Source: Pseudomonas baltica
GTDB lineage: Bacteria; Pseudomonadota; Gammaproteobacteria; Pseudomonadales; Pseudomonadaceae
Assembly: GCF_031880315.1 (NCBI RefSeq)
Contig: NZ_CP134771.1
Location: forward strand, 6,139,001-6,203,000
Reading direction: 5' to 3'
Length of the DNA: 64,000 bases
Position 1 is the stretch's first letter. Each line of letters begins with the position of its first letter. The position numbers were made by a program, and so were the translations under genes. Below are positions 56,192 through 64,000 of this stretch, piece after piece. Under the pieces are notes generated by a model. It ran no database searches. It saw nothing but the letters and a program-made list of their open reading frames with translations, and had not been told where the DNA came from.

Positions 56192-57637
56192 TTGGAACAG
56201 CTAAAACGCCTCAAGAGCGGAATAGAAGGGCTCGACGCCTTGTTGAAAGGCGGCTTGGTGGCCGGTTCGTCCTATATCATCCAAGGCCGTCCGGGCTCTG
56301 GCAAAACCATTCTGGCCAACCAGTTGGGCTTCAATCATGTGCGCAATGGCGGCCGTGTACTGGTCGCCACCTTGCTGTCCGAATCCCATGAGCGATTGTT
56401 CCAGTACCTGTCCACCCTGAGCTTCTTCGACGCCTCGAAGATCGGCGGCGACATTCAGTTCGTCAGCGCTTTCGATACGCTGGAAAACGAAGGCCTGGAC
56501 GAAGTGGTCAAGCTGTTGCGCCGTGAGATCGTTCGCCAGAAAGCCACGGTGATGATCGTCGACGGATTGCTCAACGCGCGCTCCAAGGCCGACTCGCAGA
56601 TCGACACGAAAAAATTCATTTCCGAGCTGCAAGGGCATGCCGCCTTCGCCGGCTGCACCGTGCTGTTCCTGACCAGTTCGCGGCTGGACGACGGCAGCCC
56701 GGAACACACTATGGTCGACGGCGTCATCGAGATGGGGGAAGAGCTGTTCGGCACCCGTTCGGTGCGCCGTATCCAATTGCGCAAGACCCGCGGCAGCGGT
56801 GCGCTGTCGGGCCTGCACGAATGCGAGATCACCGATGACGGCATCGTCATCTATCCGCGCCTCGAAGCGCTGTACGGTCATGCGTCGCGCGCCGATCAGG
56901 CCGACATGACGCGAGTCACCAGCGGCATGGCCTCGCTCGACGGCTTGATCGGCGGTGGCCTGGCGCGCTCGTCGGTGACCTTGGCTATGGGCCCTTCGGG
57001 TATCGGCAAGACCAGCCTGGGGATCAACTTTCTGGCGGCGTCCACGCCTGAAGAGCCCGGCCTGCATTTCGGTTTCTACGAGACGCCGCAGCGCCTGTGC
57101 ATGAAGGCCCACGCGCTGGGTTTCGACTTCACCGGCATGCTCGATTCAGGCGCCCTGCATGTCGCCTGGCAGCCCACTACCGACGGATTGCTCGACGGTC
57201 TGGGCGCCTACCTGCTGCGCCTGGTGGACGAGAAAAACATCAAGCGCGTACTGATCGACAGCCTTGGAGGCATGACGCGCGTTGCCACCAGTCCGGTGCG
57301 TCTGACGGAGTTCTTCAGTGTCCTGATGGGCGAGTTGCGCTCTCGTGGTGTGACGGTATTTGCAACTTGGGAAGTACGCGGGTTATTTGGGCCCGAAATA
57401 ACCTCGCCAGTGCCTGATTTATCCAGTGTGGTCGATAATATCCTGCTGATGCGTTTCGTTGAATTTGAATCTGAACTTAAGCGCTTGCTGACCATTCTTA
57501 AAGTCAGAGACAGTATTTACGATTCATCCTTGCTGGAGATGGTCATCAAAGATAAGGGCATAAACCTGAGCAAGGCCGCATTCAAGAATGCCGAGTCCGT
57601 GCTCTCAGGTACCGCTACCACGACAACAAGTCGCTGA
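56192..57637 (+). CDS. KaiC-like double ATPase (RAD55/KaiC family)
   Basis: This is a 481-residue protein with two RecA-like domains, CI (Walker A GRPGSGKT at 32-39, Walker B ending D124) and CII (Walker A GPSGIGKT at 267-274, Walker B ending D356, Glu in FYETPQR at about 297). The C-terminal half follows KaiC closely (FVEFESELKRLL, KVRDS, DKGI). Alignment by eye places S411-S412 at the KaiC Ser431/Thr432 phosphosites. The start is TTG 56192 after AAAGG. A receiver-only response regulator follows; no kaiA or kaiB is present. It is likely a signalling ATPase rather than a clock. Confidence 0.88.
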   Translation: MEQLKRLKSGIEGLDALLKGGLVAGSSYIIQGRPGSGKTILANQLGFNHVRNGGRVLVATLLSESHERLFQYLSTLSFFDASKIGGDIQFVSAFDTLENEGLDEVVKLLRREIVRQKATVMIVDGLLNARSKADSQIDTKKFISELQGHAAFAGCTVLFLTSSRLDDGSPEHTMVDGVIEMGEELFGTRSVRRIQLRKTRGSGALSGLHECEITDDGIVIYPRLEALYGHASRADQADMTRVTSGMASLDGLIGGGLARSSVTLAMGPSGIGKTSLGINFLAASTPEEPGLHFGFYETPQRLCMKAHALGFDFTGMLDSGALHVAWQPTTDGLLDGLGAYLLRLVDEKNIKRVLIDSLGGMTRVATSPVRLTEFFSVLMGELRSRGVTVFATWEVRGLFGPEITSPVPDLSSVVDNILLMRFVEFESELKRLLTILKVRDSIYDSSLLEMVIKDKGINLSKAAFKNAESVLSGTATTTTSR

Positions 57638-57658
57638 TGTCATCCGGATCGATGTGAA

Positions 57659-58027
57659 ATGACCACCATCCTGATCGTCGATGACGAGTACTTGATTGCC
57701 GACATACTTGGGTTTGCGCTCGAGGATGAGGGCTATATGACCGTTACCGCGAGCAACGGCAAAAAAGGACTCGACGTTCTGACGCGAGAGCGGCCGGAGC
57801 TGGTCATCACTGATTTCATGATGCCGGTGATGGATGGGCTCGAGTTTGCCAAGGCGATCCGTGCCCGTGAAGAATGCAAGAATCTGCCTATCTTGTTGAT
57901 GAGCGGCGCGCAGGGTGCCTTGGGTCGCGAACACCCTGAACTTTTCAAGGCGGTGTTCGACAAGCCGTTCCAGATTGCTCAAATCATCGATATGGTCAAG
58001 CAGCTGTTTCCGCCCGACAAGCCCTGA
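57659..58027 (+). CDS. single-domain response regulator (CheY-like)
   Basis: This is a 122-residue receiver with no output domain: acidic pocket D8-D9, phospho-acceptor D52 in VITDFMMPV, switch Ser/Thr in MSGAQ, and K102 in FDKPF. It lies 21 bases after the KaiC-like gene and is surely co-transcribed. It probably relays phosphoryl groups to or from a kinase outside the window and acts by contacting the KaiC-like partner. The stop codon is inside the hairpin at 58024-58043. Confidence 0.9.
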   Translation: MTTILIVDDEYLIADILGFALEDEGYMTVTASNGKKGLDVLTRERPELVITDFMMPVMDGLEFAKAIRAREECKNLPILLMSGAQGALGREHPELFKAVFDKPFQIAQIIDMVKQLFPPDKP

Positions 58028-58043
58028 AAAAGTCCTTTTTCAG
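58024..58043. terminator. hairpin at receiver gene stop
   Basis: A perfect inverted repeat CTGAAAAAG-TC-CTTTTTCAG spans the stop codon of the receiver gene. The stem is AT-rich but the five-T run on the right arm makes it the best terminator candidate for the KaiC-like operon. Confidence 0.5.
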
Positions 58044-58256
58044 TCGCATTCCTCGTTTATTCTTTTGCGTCTGTGGTGTCAGGGCTGGCCTCTGCGCCGC
58101 CGAACGCGCCCCCTTGCTCGCGCCTGTGCACGACTCAAGATCGACTAGCGCCAAGGTCGGCTAGCACGGCGGTCGCCAAGCTTGCTCGCGCAGGGGCCAG
58201 TGCAAACATCGCGCTTGCGTCGATTTATCGTTCAACTGCAAAGGGAGATCTGGCGA

Positions 58257-60068
58257 ATGCCGGAACAAGGCAACATGCTTCAAGTCGCGGTGGTGTTCTT
58301 GCTCGCGGCGGTGATCACCGTGCCGCTGGCCAAGCGTCTGCAATTGGGCGCGGTCCTGGGTTATCTGCTCGCAGGCGTGATCATCGGCCCCTCCTTGCTG
58401 GGGCTGATCGGAAACCCGCAAAGCGTGGCCCATGTCTCGGAGCTGGGCGTGGTGCTGTTGCTGTTCATCATCGGCCTGGAATTGTCGCCCAAGCGTTTGT
58501 GGGTAATGCGCAAATCGGTCTTCGGGGTAGGCCTGGCGCAGGTGTTGCTGACCGGTCTGGTGATCGGCTGTGTGGCCTTGCTCGGCTTTGGCCAGCCACT
58601 CAACAGTGCCGTGGTGCTGGGTTTGGGCCTGGCGTTGTCGTCTACCGCGTTCGGCCTGCAGAGCCTGGCCGAGCGCAAGGAGCTCAACGCCCCCCATGGC
58701 CGCCTGGCATTCGCCATTCTGCTGTTTCAGGACATCGCCGCCATTCCGTTGATTGCCTTGGTGCCGCTGTTGGCCGGGGGTAGTCAAGGCGAGGGCGGCG
58801 ATGCGCTCAACCATGGCTTGCGCGTGCTGGGCAGTATCGCCGTCGTGGTGGTGGGCGGGCGTTATCTGCTGCGCCCGGTGTTTCGCATCGTCGCCCGTAC
58901 CGGTTTGCCCGAGGTGTCCACCGCCACGGCGCTGCTGGTGGTCATCGGCACCGCGTGGCTGATGGACCTGGCTGGCGTATCCATGGCCCTGGGGGCTTTT
59001 CTGGCCGGCTTGCTGCTGGCCGATTCCGAGTACCGCCACGAATTGGAATCGCAGATCGAGCCCTTCAAGGGGCTGCTGCTGGGGCTGTTTTTCATCAGCG
59101 TCGGCATGGGCGCCAACATCGGTCTGTTGTTTCAGGCACCCGCCCAGGTGCTGGGCCTGACCCTGCTGCTGGTGCTGATCAAACTGCCCCTGCTGATCTT
59201 TATCGGGCGCCTGGGCGGTGGTCTTGATCGGCGCAGTGCACTGCGCCTGGGGCTGGTGCTGGCAGCGGGCGGTGAGTTCGCCTTTGTGGTGTTCAAGATC
59301 GGCCGCGATCAAGGTTTGTTCGATGCCGGGCTGTACGACTTGCTGGTGTTGACCATCACCTTGTCGATGGCCGTGACCCCGCTGTTATTGCTGCTGGGCC
59401 GGCACCTGCTCAAGGCGCGCCCGCTGCCGGCGCGGGAAATTCCCGCCGAATACAGCGAGATCGAAAGCGATGCCCCGCGGGTGGTGATCGCCGGCATGGG
59501 CCGCATGGGCCAGATCATCGCGCGGATACTGCGCGCGCAAAAGGTCAATTTCGTTGCCCTGGACACGGCCGTCGAGAGCGTCGAGTTCTCCCGCAGCTTT
59601 GGTCATGTGCCAGTGTTCTATGGCGATCCGCTGCGCCCTGAAATCCTTCAGGCGGCCAAGGTCGAACAGGCCGAATATTTTGTGATCGCCACCGATGACC
59701 CGGACATCAACATCCGCACCGCCGAACTGGTCAGTCGCCTGTATCCGCACATCAAGATCATCGCCCGGGCGCGCAATCGTCAGCATGTGCATCGGCTGGT
59801 GGACGTGGGCGCGGTGGCGGTGCGCGAGACCTACTACTCGAGCCTGGAAATGAGCCGGCGCACCTTGATGGGCCTGGGCTTGAGCCAGTCCCAGGCGGAC
59901 GCGCGGATCCGGCGCTTCAAGCTGCACGACGAACAGCTGCTGCAAGCGCAGCACAAGGTCTACGACGATGCCGCCAAGGTCATGCAAAGCGCTCAGGAAG
60001 CGCGGGCCGAGCTGGCGCGGTTGTTTGATGCCGATCGGGAGCAGGAAGAGGCCGAAAAGGCCCATTGA
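58257..60068 (+). CDS. KefC-type K+/H+ antiporter with RCK domain
   Basis: This is a 603-residue CPA2 transporter with 12 or so hydrophobic segments (about residues 5-385, including SSTAFGLQSLAERKE and FFISVGMGANIGLL) and a C-terminal RCK/TrkA-N domain (VVIAGMGRMGQIIARIL, about residue 411). A helical tail rich in charged residues follows. It belongs to the glutathione-regulated potassium efflux (KefB/KefC) group, but no KefF/KefG partner is adjacent. ATG 58257 follows AAGGGAG. Confidence 0.88.
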   Translation: MPEQGNMLQVAVVFLLAAVITVPLAKRLQLGAVLGYLLAGVIIGPSLLGLIGNPQSVAHVSELGVVLLLFIIGLELSPKRLWVMRKSVFGVGLAQVLLTGLVIGCVALLGFGQPLNSAVVLGLGLALSSTAFGLQSLAERKELNAPHGRLAFAILLFQDIAAIPLIALVPLLAGGSQGEGGDALNHGLRVLGSIAVVVVGGRYLLRPVFRIVARTGLPEVSTATALLVVIGTAWLMDLAGVSMALGAFLAGLLLADSEYRHELESQIEPFKGLLLGLFFISVGMGANIGLLFQAPAQVLGLTLLLVLIKLPLLIFIGRLGGGLDRRSALRLGLVLAAGGEFAFVVFKIGRDQGLFDAGLYDLLVLTITLSMAVTPLLLLLGRHLLKARPLPAREIPAEYSEIESDAPRVVIAGMGRMGQIIARILRAQKVNFVALDTAVESVEFSRSFGHVPVFYGDPLRPEILQAAKVEQAEYFVIATDDPDINIRTAELVSRLYPHIKIIARARNRQHVHRLVDVGAVAVRETYYSSLEMSRRTLMGLGLSQSQADARIRRFKLHDEQLLQAQHKVYDDAAKVMQSAQEARAELARLFDADREQEEAEKAH

Positions 60069-60100
60069 TGCTCATGGCCTCAGCTCAGGACAGCCGCTAC

Positions 60101-60850
60101 TCAGGGCTGTTCTTGCAATAGCCGCTCGATCACTGCGCTCTGCTGCAGTTGCTCGTACGCAGTGCGCACGCGATCGACGATTTCGTCCGAGGTGGCGCGG
60201 CTGAAGGCGATGTAGATCTCCCGCGACAGATCGTCCATGGCGTAGGCCTTTTCCAGCGTCTCGAAGGGCACGTGGGCATCGGCGCAGAACTTGCGCGCAT
60301 CGCGCTCAGGCATGGCAACCAGTTGCACCTGCCCGTTGAGCAGGCGGTTGAAGTTCTCCTGGTTGCTGGCGGCCACCACCAAGCGCGTAAAGCCCTGATC
60401 GCGGAGGTACTTTTCCCGATAATCGTCGCGCAGCACGCCCACGCGGTAGGGCCGTGCGTCTTGCAGTGTGGCGATGCGCAACGACGGCGTGGCGCGCAGT
60501 TTGTAGAGAATCGGCAAGGTCCAATCAAGATGGCCAACCCATTTGAATAGGTTTTCGCGTTCTGCGGTACGCAAAATGGGGTAAATGATTACATTCGGTT
60601 CGCGCAGCGCCCGGTCATAAGCCCGCGCCCATGGGTAGATGGCCATACGGTAATCATCCAGGCCGGCTTGCTTGAGGAGCGCCTCGACGATGCGTCCGGC
60701 GGCGCCGCCGACCTTGCCATCCTGCATATAGCTATAGGACGAATCCTCGGTCACGGTCTCGATGGTTTCGGCGCTGGCGCCGTGCCAATACAGGGCCAGC
60801 AACAGGGCTGCCACGGTGCCGTATCGGGGTCTGCGGGGCAGGCGCATCAT
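60101..60850 (-). CDS. periplasmic solute-binding protein, SBP family 3
   Basis: This is a 249-residue periplasmic protein of the amino-acid-binding (SBP_bac_3) fold, with a signal peptide of about 27 residues. It has characteristic segments YPWARAYDRALREPNVIIYP and VGVLRDDYREKYLRDQGF. No permease or ATPase is next to it. It follows the cyclase gene with a one-base overlap, suggesting a sensory role. It is similar in motif to the 62200-63021 protein, including the shared PWARAYD and ERE(N/S)LF(K/Q)WVG stretches. Confidence 0.83.
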   Translation of the reverse strand: MMRLPRRPRYGTVAALLLALYWHGASAETIETVTEDSSYSYMQDGKVGGAAGRIVEALLKQAGLDDYRMAIYPWARAYDRALREPNVIIYPILRTAERENLFKWVGHLDWTLPILYKLRATPSLRIATLQDARPYRVGVLRDDYREKYLRDQGFTRLVVAASNQENFNRLLNGQVQLVAMPERDARKFCADAHVPFETLEKAYAMDDLSREIYIAFSRATSDEIVDRVRTAYEQLQQSAVIERLLQEQP

Positions 60851-62199
60851 CAGCTGGCGCTCCGGGCACGGCCCTGGCTTTTCGCCCGATAAAGAGCCTG
60901 GTCGGCACGCTGCAGGAGTTGATCGAATCGGTCCATGGTTGCACGGTCCAGCTCGGCGACGCCGATGCTAATGGTCATGTACGGCGACACGGGCGAGGCA
61001 CCGTGGGCCAGTTGGGCTGTGGCCAGCGCCACTTGCAGGCGTTCGGCGGCCTGATGGGCCTGCAGCAGATCGAAGCCCGGCAGCAGAACGGCAAATTCCT
61101 CGCCGCCCAGGCGCGCCACCAATTCGCCGGAGCGGGTGAACACGCTACTCATGACGATGGCCACGTTGCTCAGGCACTGGTCGCCCATGGCGTGACCGTG
61201 GCTATCGTTATAGGGCTTGAAGTGGTCGATGTCGCACATCAGCACCGACAGCGGATGCCCTTGGCGCAACGCCCGGTTGAATTCCAAAGCCTTGAGTTCA
61301 TCGAAGTGGCGGCGATTGGCCAGGCCGGTCAGCGGGTCGAAGCGGCTCAAGGCCTCGAGGCGCACGTTGGCGGCGCGCAACTCGGCGGTGCGCTGCTCGA
61401 CCAGTTCCGCCAATTGGTCGCGGCTGGCGGCCAGAGCCTGCTCGTCTTCGTGCTGGCGCTGCAGGTAGGTCGCGAGTTTTTCCTGGACCAGGTTGACACC
61501 GGCTTCGAGCAAGTCGAGTTCATCGCCGTTGCGGCGCTGGCGGCGCAGGCGCAAATGCCGGCCCAGGGTCACGGGCGTCAGTTGTGACAGGTGGCGGCCC
61601 ACGTGGCGCACGTGCACGGTGACGGTGCGGTTGAACATCGCCATGATCAGCCCCGCCAAGGCCAGCGACTGAATGACCTGGGTGAGGATGATCACCGCGA
61701 CTTCTTTCCACAGTCGCTGCCACAGCAGGCTCGGGTCGCCGACGATGGTCAGGTCGCCGACCTGTTCGCTGGCGTCGGGGTAGGGTGTCACGGCCAGGTC
61801 GCGGTGCAGCGATGGCGCGCTGGCAGGGTCGGGTTGGGTGTCGCGGCGCCGCTCGAGGATTTCCGGGGCGCGGCCAGGGCGCAGAATGCGTAAGGTCACC
61901 TGGCCGACTGGCGCGGCGGCGGCCACGCTGTCGAGTTGTTCCTTGAGGGCATCACGATCCATCTCCCACACAGCCTTGGCCAGCGTGCCCTGGAACACCT
62001 GGTCGATCAGGTGCAGCTCGGCGTTCATGGCCTTGAGATTGTTGTTCCAGGCGAACCAGGTGCGCACGGCCACCGTGCCGAGGGTAAAGAACAGGCAGAA
62101 CAGTAGCGTCGCAAGCACCAGGCGTCGCCCCAACGAAGCGGAGCTGCGAGTGTGGGGCCACAGTTGTGTGATGATTTCCGATTCGGGGCGGGCGGCCAT
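60850..62199 (-). CDS. membrane diguanylate cyclase (GGDEF)
   Basis: This is a 449-residue protein with TM1 (about residues 25-47), a periplasmic domain to about 165, TM2 (about 167-192), a HAMP-like linker and coiled coil (about 225-280), then a GGDEF domain with RFDPLTGLANRRHF and the active-site RLGGEEFAVLLPG. It should make c-di-GMP. The GGEEF variant is catalytically competent in the family. It lies directly between two solute-binding protein genes. Confidence 0.92.
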   Translation of the reverse strand: MAARPESEIITQLWPHTRSSASLGRRLVLATLLFCLFFTLGTVAVRTWFAWNNNLKAMNAELHLIDQVFQGTLAKAVWEMDRDALKEQLDSVAAAAPVGQVTLRILRPGRAPEILERRRDTQPDPASAPSLHRDLAVTPYPDASEQVGDLTIVGDPSLLWQRLWKEVAVIILTQVIQSLALAGLIMAMFNRTVTVHVRHVGRHLSQLTPVTLGRHLRLRRQRRNGDELDLLEAGVNLVQEKLATYLQRQHEDEQALAASRDQLAELVEQRTAELRAANVRLEALSRFDPLTGLANRRHFDELKALEFNRALRQGHPLSVLMCDIDHFKPYNDSHGHAMGDQCLSNVAIVMSSVFTRSGELVARLGGEEFAVLLPGFDLLQAHQAAERLQVALATAQLAHGASPVSPYMTISIGVAELDRATMDRFDQLLQRADQALYRAKSQGRARSAS

Positions 62200-63021
62200 C
62201 TACATCCACTTCCGGGCGATGGCCGCGTAGGTACCGTTGTCATGCAGGCGCTGCAGCGCCTGGCGCAAGCGGGCGACGACGGGCGCCGGGGTTTTCAGGC
62301 TGAACGCCATATAGAGTCCGGCGTCACCGCCCAGGTCGGGCAGGGCGAGGGCGCGCACCAGGGTCTTGGCCGGATCGTCGCCGGCCTGGCGCGCCAGGTA
62401 GATGGCATTGAGTTCGTTGGCGATCCAGAGGTCGATGTGGCCGGACTTGAGCTTTTCGTAGTTGAGTTCACGGCGATTGCTCGATTGCAGGTTGATGCCG
62501 TTGCGAAACCCTCGGGCGAGCAGGTACAACTCGCCGACATCCTGCTTGACCACGCCGTTTTGATAGGCCTTGGCATCTTCGAGGCGTTCGATAGGAATCG
62601 GCCGCTCGGGGTATGAATACACGTACCACTGAGTAGGCGCGATGGCACCCACCCACTGGAACAAGCTTTCGCGTTCGGGAATCCGTGCCATGGAGTAGAT
62701 GAGGACGTTGTCGTCATGCAGCGCCAGGTCGTAGGCGCGAGCCCAGGGCATGGACTGGATGGGAGCGCTCAGGCCCGCCTCCTTGAGAGCGGCCTCGACC
62801 ACCTCGGTGCTCATGCCTGTCAGACGCCCATCGACCGTCATGTTGTAGGGTGGCAACTCTTCGGTGACCACCTGCAAAGGCAGCTGCAACGCCGCCTCCA
62901 GTGGCGGCTGCGCCGATTCCGCCTGCGCCGATTCCGCCCGCACCGCAGGCAGGGCAAAGGCGGCCAGCATCGCCAGCAGCAGGGGCAAACGTAGGGTGCT
63001 GTGCGACAGCGGCGCATTCAT
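62200..63021 (-). CDS. periplasmic solute-binding protein, SBP family 3
   Basis: This is a 273-residue protein with a signal peptide (about residues 1-29), then a 15-base tandem duplication that encodes AESAQAESAQ, then the SBP_bac_3 fold with the segments PWARAYDLALHDDNVLIYS and NGVVKQDVGELYLLARGF. ATG 63021 follows GAGG; ATG 63036 lacks a ribosome-binding site. It immediately precedes the cyclase gene (stop and start adjacent). It resembles the 60101-60850 protein and lacks a transporter partner nearby. Confidence 0.82.
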   Translation of the reverse strand: MNAPLSHSTLRLPLLLAMLAAFALPAVRAESAQAESAQPPLEAALQLPLQVVTEELPPYNMTVDGRLTGMSTEVVEAALKEAGLSAPIQSMPWARAYDLALHDDNVLIYSMARIPERESLFQWVGAIAPTQWYVYSYPERPIPIERLEDAKAYQNGVVKQDVGELYLLARGFRNGINLQSSNRRELNYEKLKSGHIDLWIANELNAIYLARQAGDDPAKTLVRALALPDLGGDAGLYMAFSLKTPAPVVARLRQALQRLHDNGTYAAIARKWM

Positions 63022-63165
63022 CAAGGGCGACCTCATGACTGCAGATCGATGACCCAGGCGCCCGCGATGGGATCGCTGCCAAGTGACCGTACTGCTCTTC
63101 TGGCCACGGTATCGGCGGTGTGGGGCAATTCTTGAGACCGAGGGGAGCGATGATGGCATTTAGCC

Positions 63166-63786
63166 TTAGCTGTCGCCGGTAAACCGCGGCAGGTTCCATT
63201 TGAATCTTAGCGCCATCAGGCGCAAACCCACTCCCGCCAGCATGCCCAGCGCGGACCAACTGGGCGCGCGCACCCCGGCCCAATCACCGCCCACCTGGAT
63301 CAGGGCCGCCAGCAACGCCGCCAGCGCATAGACTTCCTTCTCGAGAATCTGCGGCGTGCGGTTGAGCAGAATGTCGCGGATCACGCCCCCACCCACAGCG
63401 CTGAGCACGCCCATCATCACCGCCAGCTGCGGGTTGCCGGTGTAGAGCCAGGCTTTATGGGCGCCGGCCACGGCGAAAAAGCCCAGGCCCAGGGCGTCGA
63501 ACAGTTGCACCGGCTGGCTGATGCGTTGCACCGTGGCGTAGGCGAGGATGGTCAGTAGCGAGGCGCCGATAGCGATGGCCAGGTAACGCACATCGAGCAA
63601 CCCGGCGGCCGGCACGGCGCCCACGCACACATCGCGCACGATGCCGCCGCCACAGGCCACGCAGAACGCCACGGTGACGATACCGAACAGGTCCAGGCCC
63701 CGTTGCCGCGCGGCGATGGCGCCGCTGAGGGCGAACGCCAAGGTGCCGAGCAGATCGAAAAACGTATAGACCCAAGGCATGTCCAT
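63166..63786 (-). CDS. TRIC/UPF0126 family membrane protein
   Basis: This is a 206-residue protein with seven hydrophobic segments and the duplicated family motifs GGGIVRDV (about residue 47) and GGGVIRDILL (about 134) that identify TRIC (UPF0126) cation channels. ATG 63786 or 63780 are both possible. Its role in bacteria is thought to be cation (potassium) conductance. It is divergent from a gene beginning at 63992. Confidence 0.88.
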   Translation of the reverse strand: MDMPWVYTFFDLLGTLAFALSGAIAARQRGLDLFGIVTVAFCVACGGGIVRDVCVGAVPAAGLLDVRYLAIAIGASLLTILAYATVQRISQPVQLFDALGLGFFAVAGAHKAWLYTGNPQLAVMMGVLSAVGGGVIRDILLNRTPQILEKEVYALAALLAALIQVGGDWAGVRAPSWSALGMLAGVGLRLMALRFKWNLPRFTGDS

Positions 63787-63991
63787 GCTGAACGTCGCTA
63801 CCGGTGGTGGGGGTTGATAGGGTCGAAAGCGGCGATTCTTGCTGTTTATCGAGCGGTTGGGAAGTGCCAAGCCCGCGCGCCGGTGCGGCAAAAAATAAAT
63901 GCGGGCGCTGCATCCAGTTGGCCCTGCGGCGGGTAGTACCTTCAGCAGCCCTGTTCGCTGCCCGGTTCACTACCCCTTTGGAGAGACCTGC

Positions 63992-64000
63992 ATGAACATC
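63992..64000 (+). CDS. start of a gene cut by the window edge
   Basis: ATG at 63992 preceded by TTTGGAGAGACC, a good ribosome-binding site, begins a frame (M N I) that leaves the window after three codons. Nothing can be said about its product. Confidence 0.35.

Noticed and set aside
58085..58250. REP-like stretch with CTTGCTCGCGC segments before the KefC-type gene
   Set aside because: Too degenerate to define arms with confidence; probably a decayed repeat.
1..64000. tRNA, rRNA, CRISPR arrays, insertion sequences, prophage genes
   Set aside because: None was recognised by eye on either strand; regularly spaced repeats and transposase motifs are absent.

Overview
This window is a GC-rich chromosomal segment from a fluorescent-type Pseudomonas. 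The assignment rests on content and style. There is a eutR-eat-eutB-eutC ethanolamine block without microcompartment genes, a MuxABC-OpmB-type tandem RND pump, a split pqiA gene, and many copies of a REP-type palindrome built on GCGGGCAAGCCTTGCTCC. Nearly every base is coding or REP-like. I see no rRNA, tRNA, CRISPR, IS element or prophage.

Layout. 1-225 is the 3' end of a gene, possibly LysR-type. 497-8843 is a probable uptake-and-oxidation operon: an FMO-like flavoprotein, a five-gene Dpp-type ABC importer, and two carboxymuconolactone-decarboxylase/AhpD-fold proteins resembling the Avi_7170 and Avi_7169 families. 8994-10148 is a stand-alone cysteine desulfurase. 10305-15464 is ethanolamine catabolism (AraC regulator, permease, EutB, EutC). 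15461-16236 holds two small hypotheticals. 16450-19952 is the Pqi MCE lipid-transport operon. 20209-29209 is muxA-muxB-muxC-opmB. 29239-29731 is a non-coding block of two very large nested palindromes. 29833-31401 is a MipA-type outer-membrane protein with two half-size DMT transporters. 31474-37782 is a self-contained sigma-54-type locus: palindrome, -24/-12 promoter, HAD phosphatase, class III aminotransferase, serine hydrolase, histidine kinase and NtrC-type regulator. 37795-38397 is a higBA toxin-antitoxin pair with its likely operator. 38639-38809 is a truncated DUF3077/DUF6124-like relic. 38959-46590 is a second RND efflux operon with its own two-component system. 46677-47720 encodes a 24-residue membrane peptide and a larger membrane protein. 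47935-52961 is an iron/siderophore-type uptake operon. 53227-55945 holds DUF924, HAD and CPA1 antiporter genes. 56192-58027 is a KaiC-like double ATPase with a lone receiver protein. 58257-60068 is a KefC-type K+/H+ antiporter. 60101-63021 is a diguanylate cyclase flanked by two orphan periplasmic binding proteins. 63166-63786 is a TRIC/UPF0126 protein, and a new gene begins at the right edge.

Most of the window is transport plus signalling. The strongest candidates for under-described biology are the sigma-54 locus (enzymes, sensor, regulator, promoter and probable enhancer together), the KaiC-receiver pair (which keeps a Ser-Ser at the place of the KaiC phosphosites), the binding protein-cyclase-binding protein operon, and the nested palindromes at 29239-29731. 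All functional calls come from reading motifs and gene order; no database search was run.
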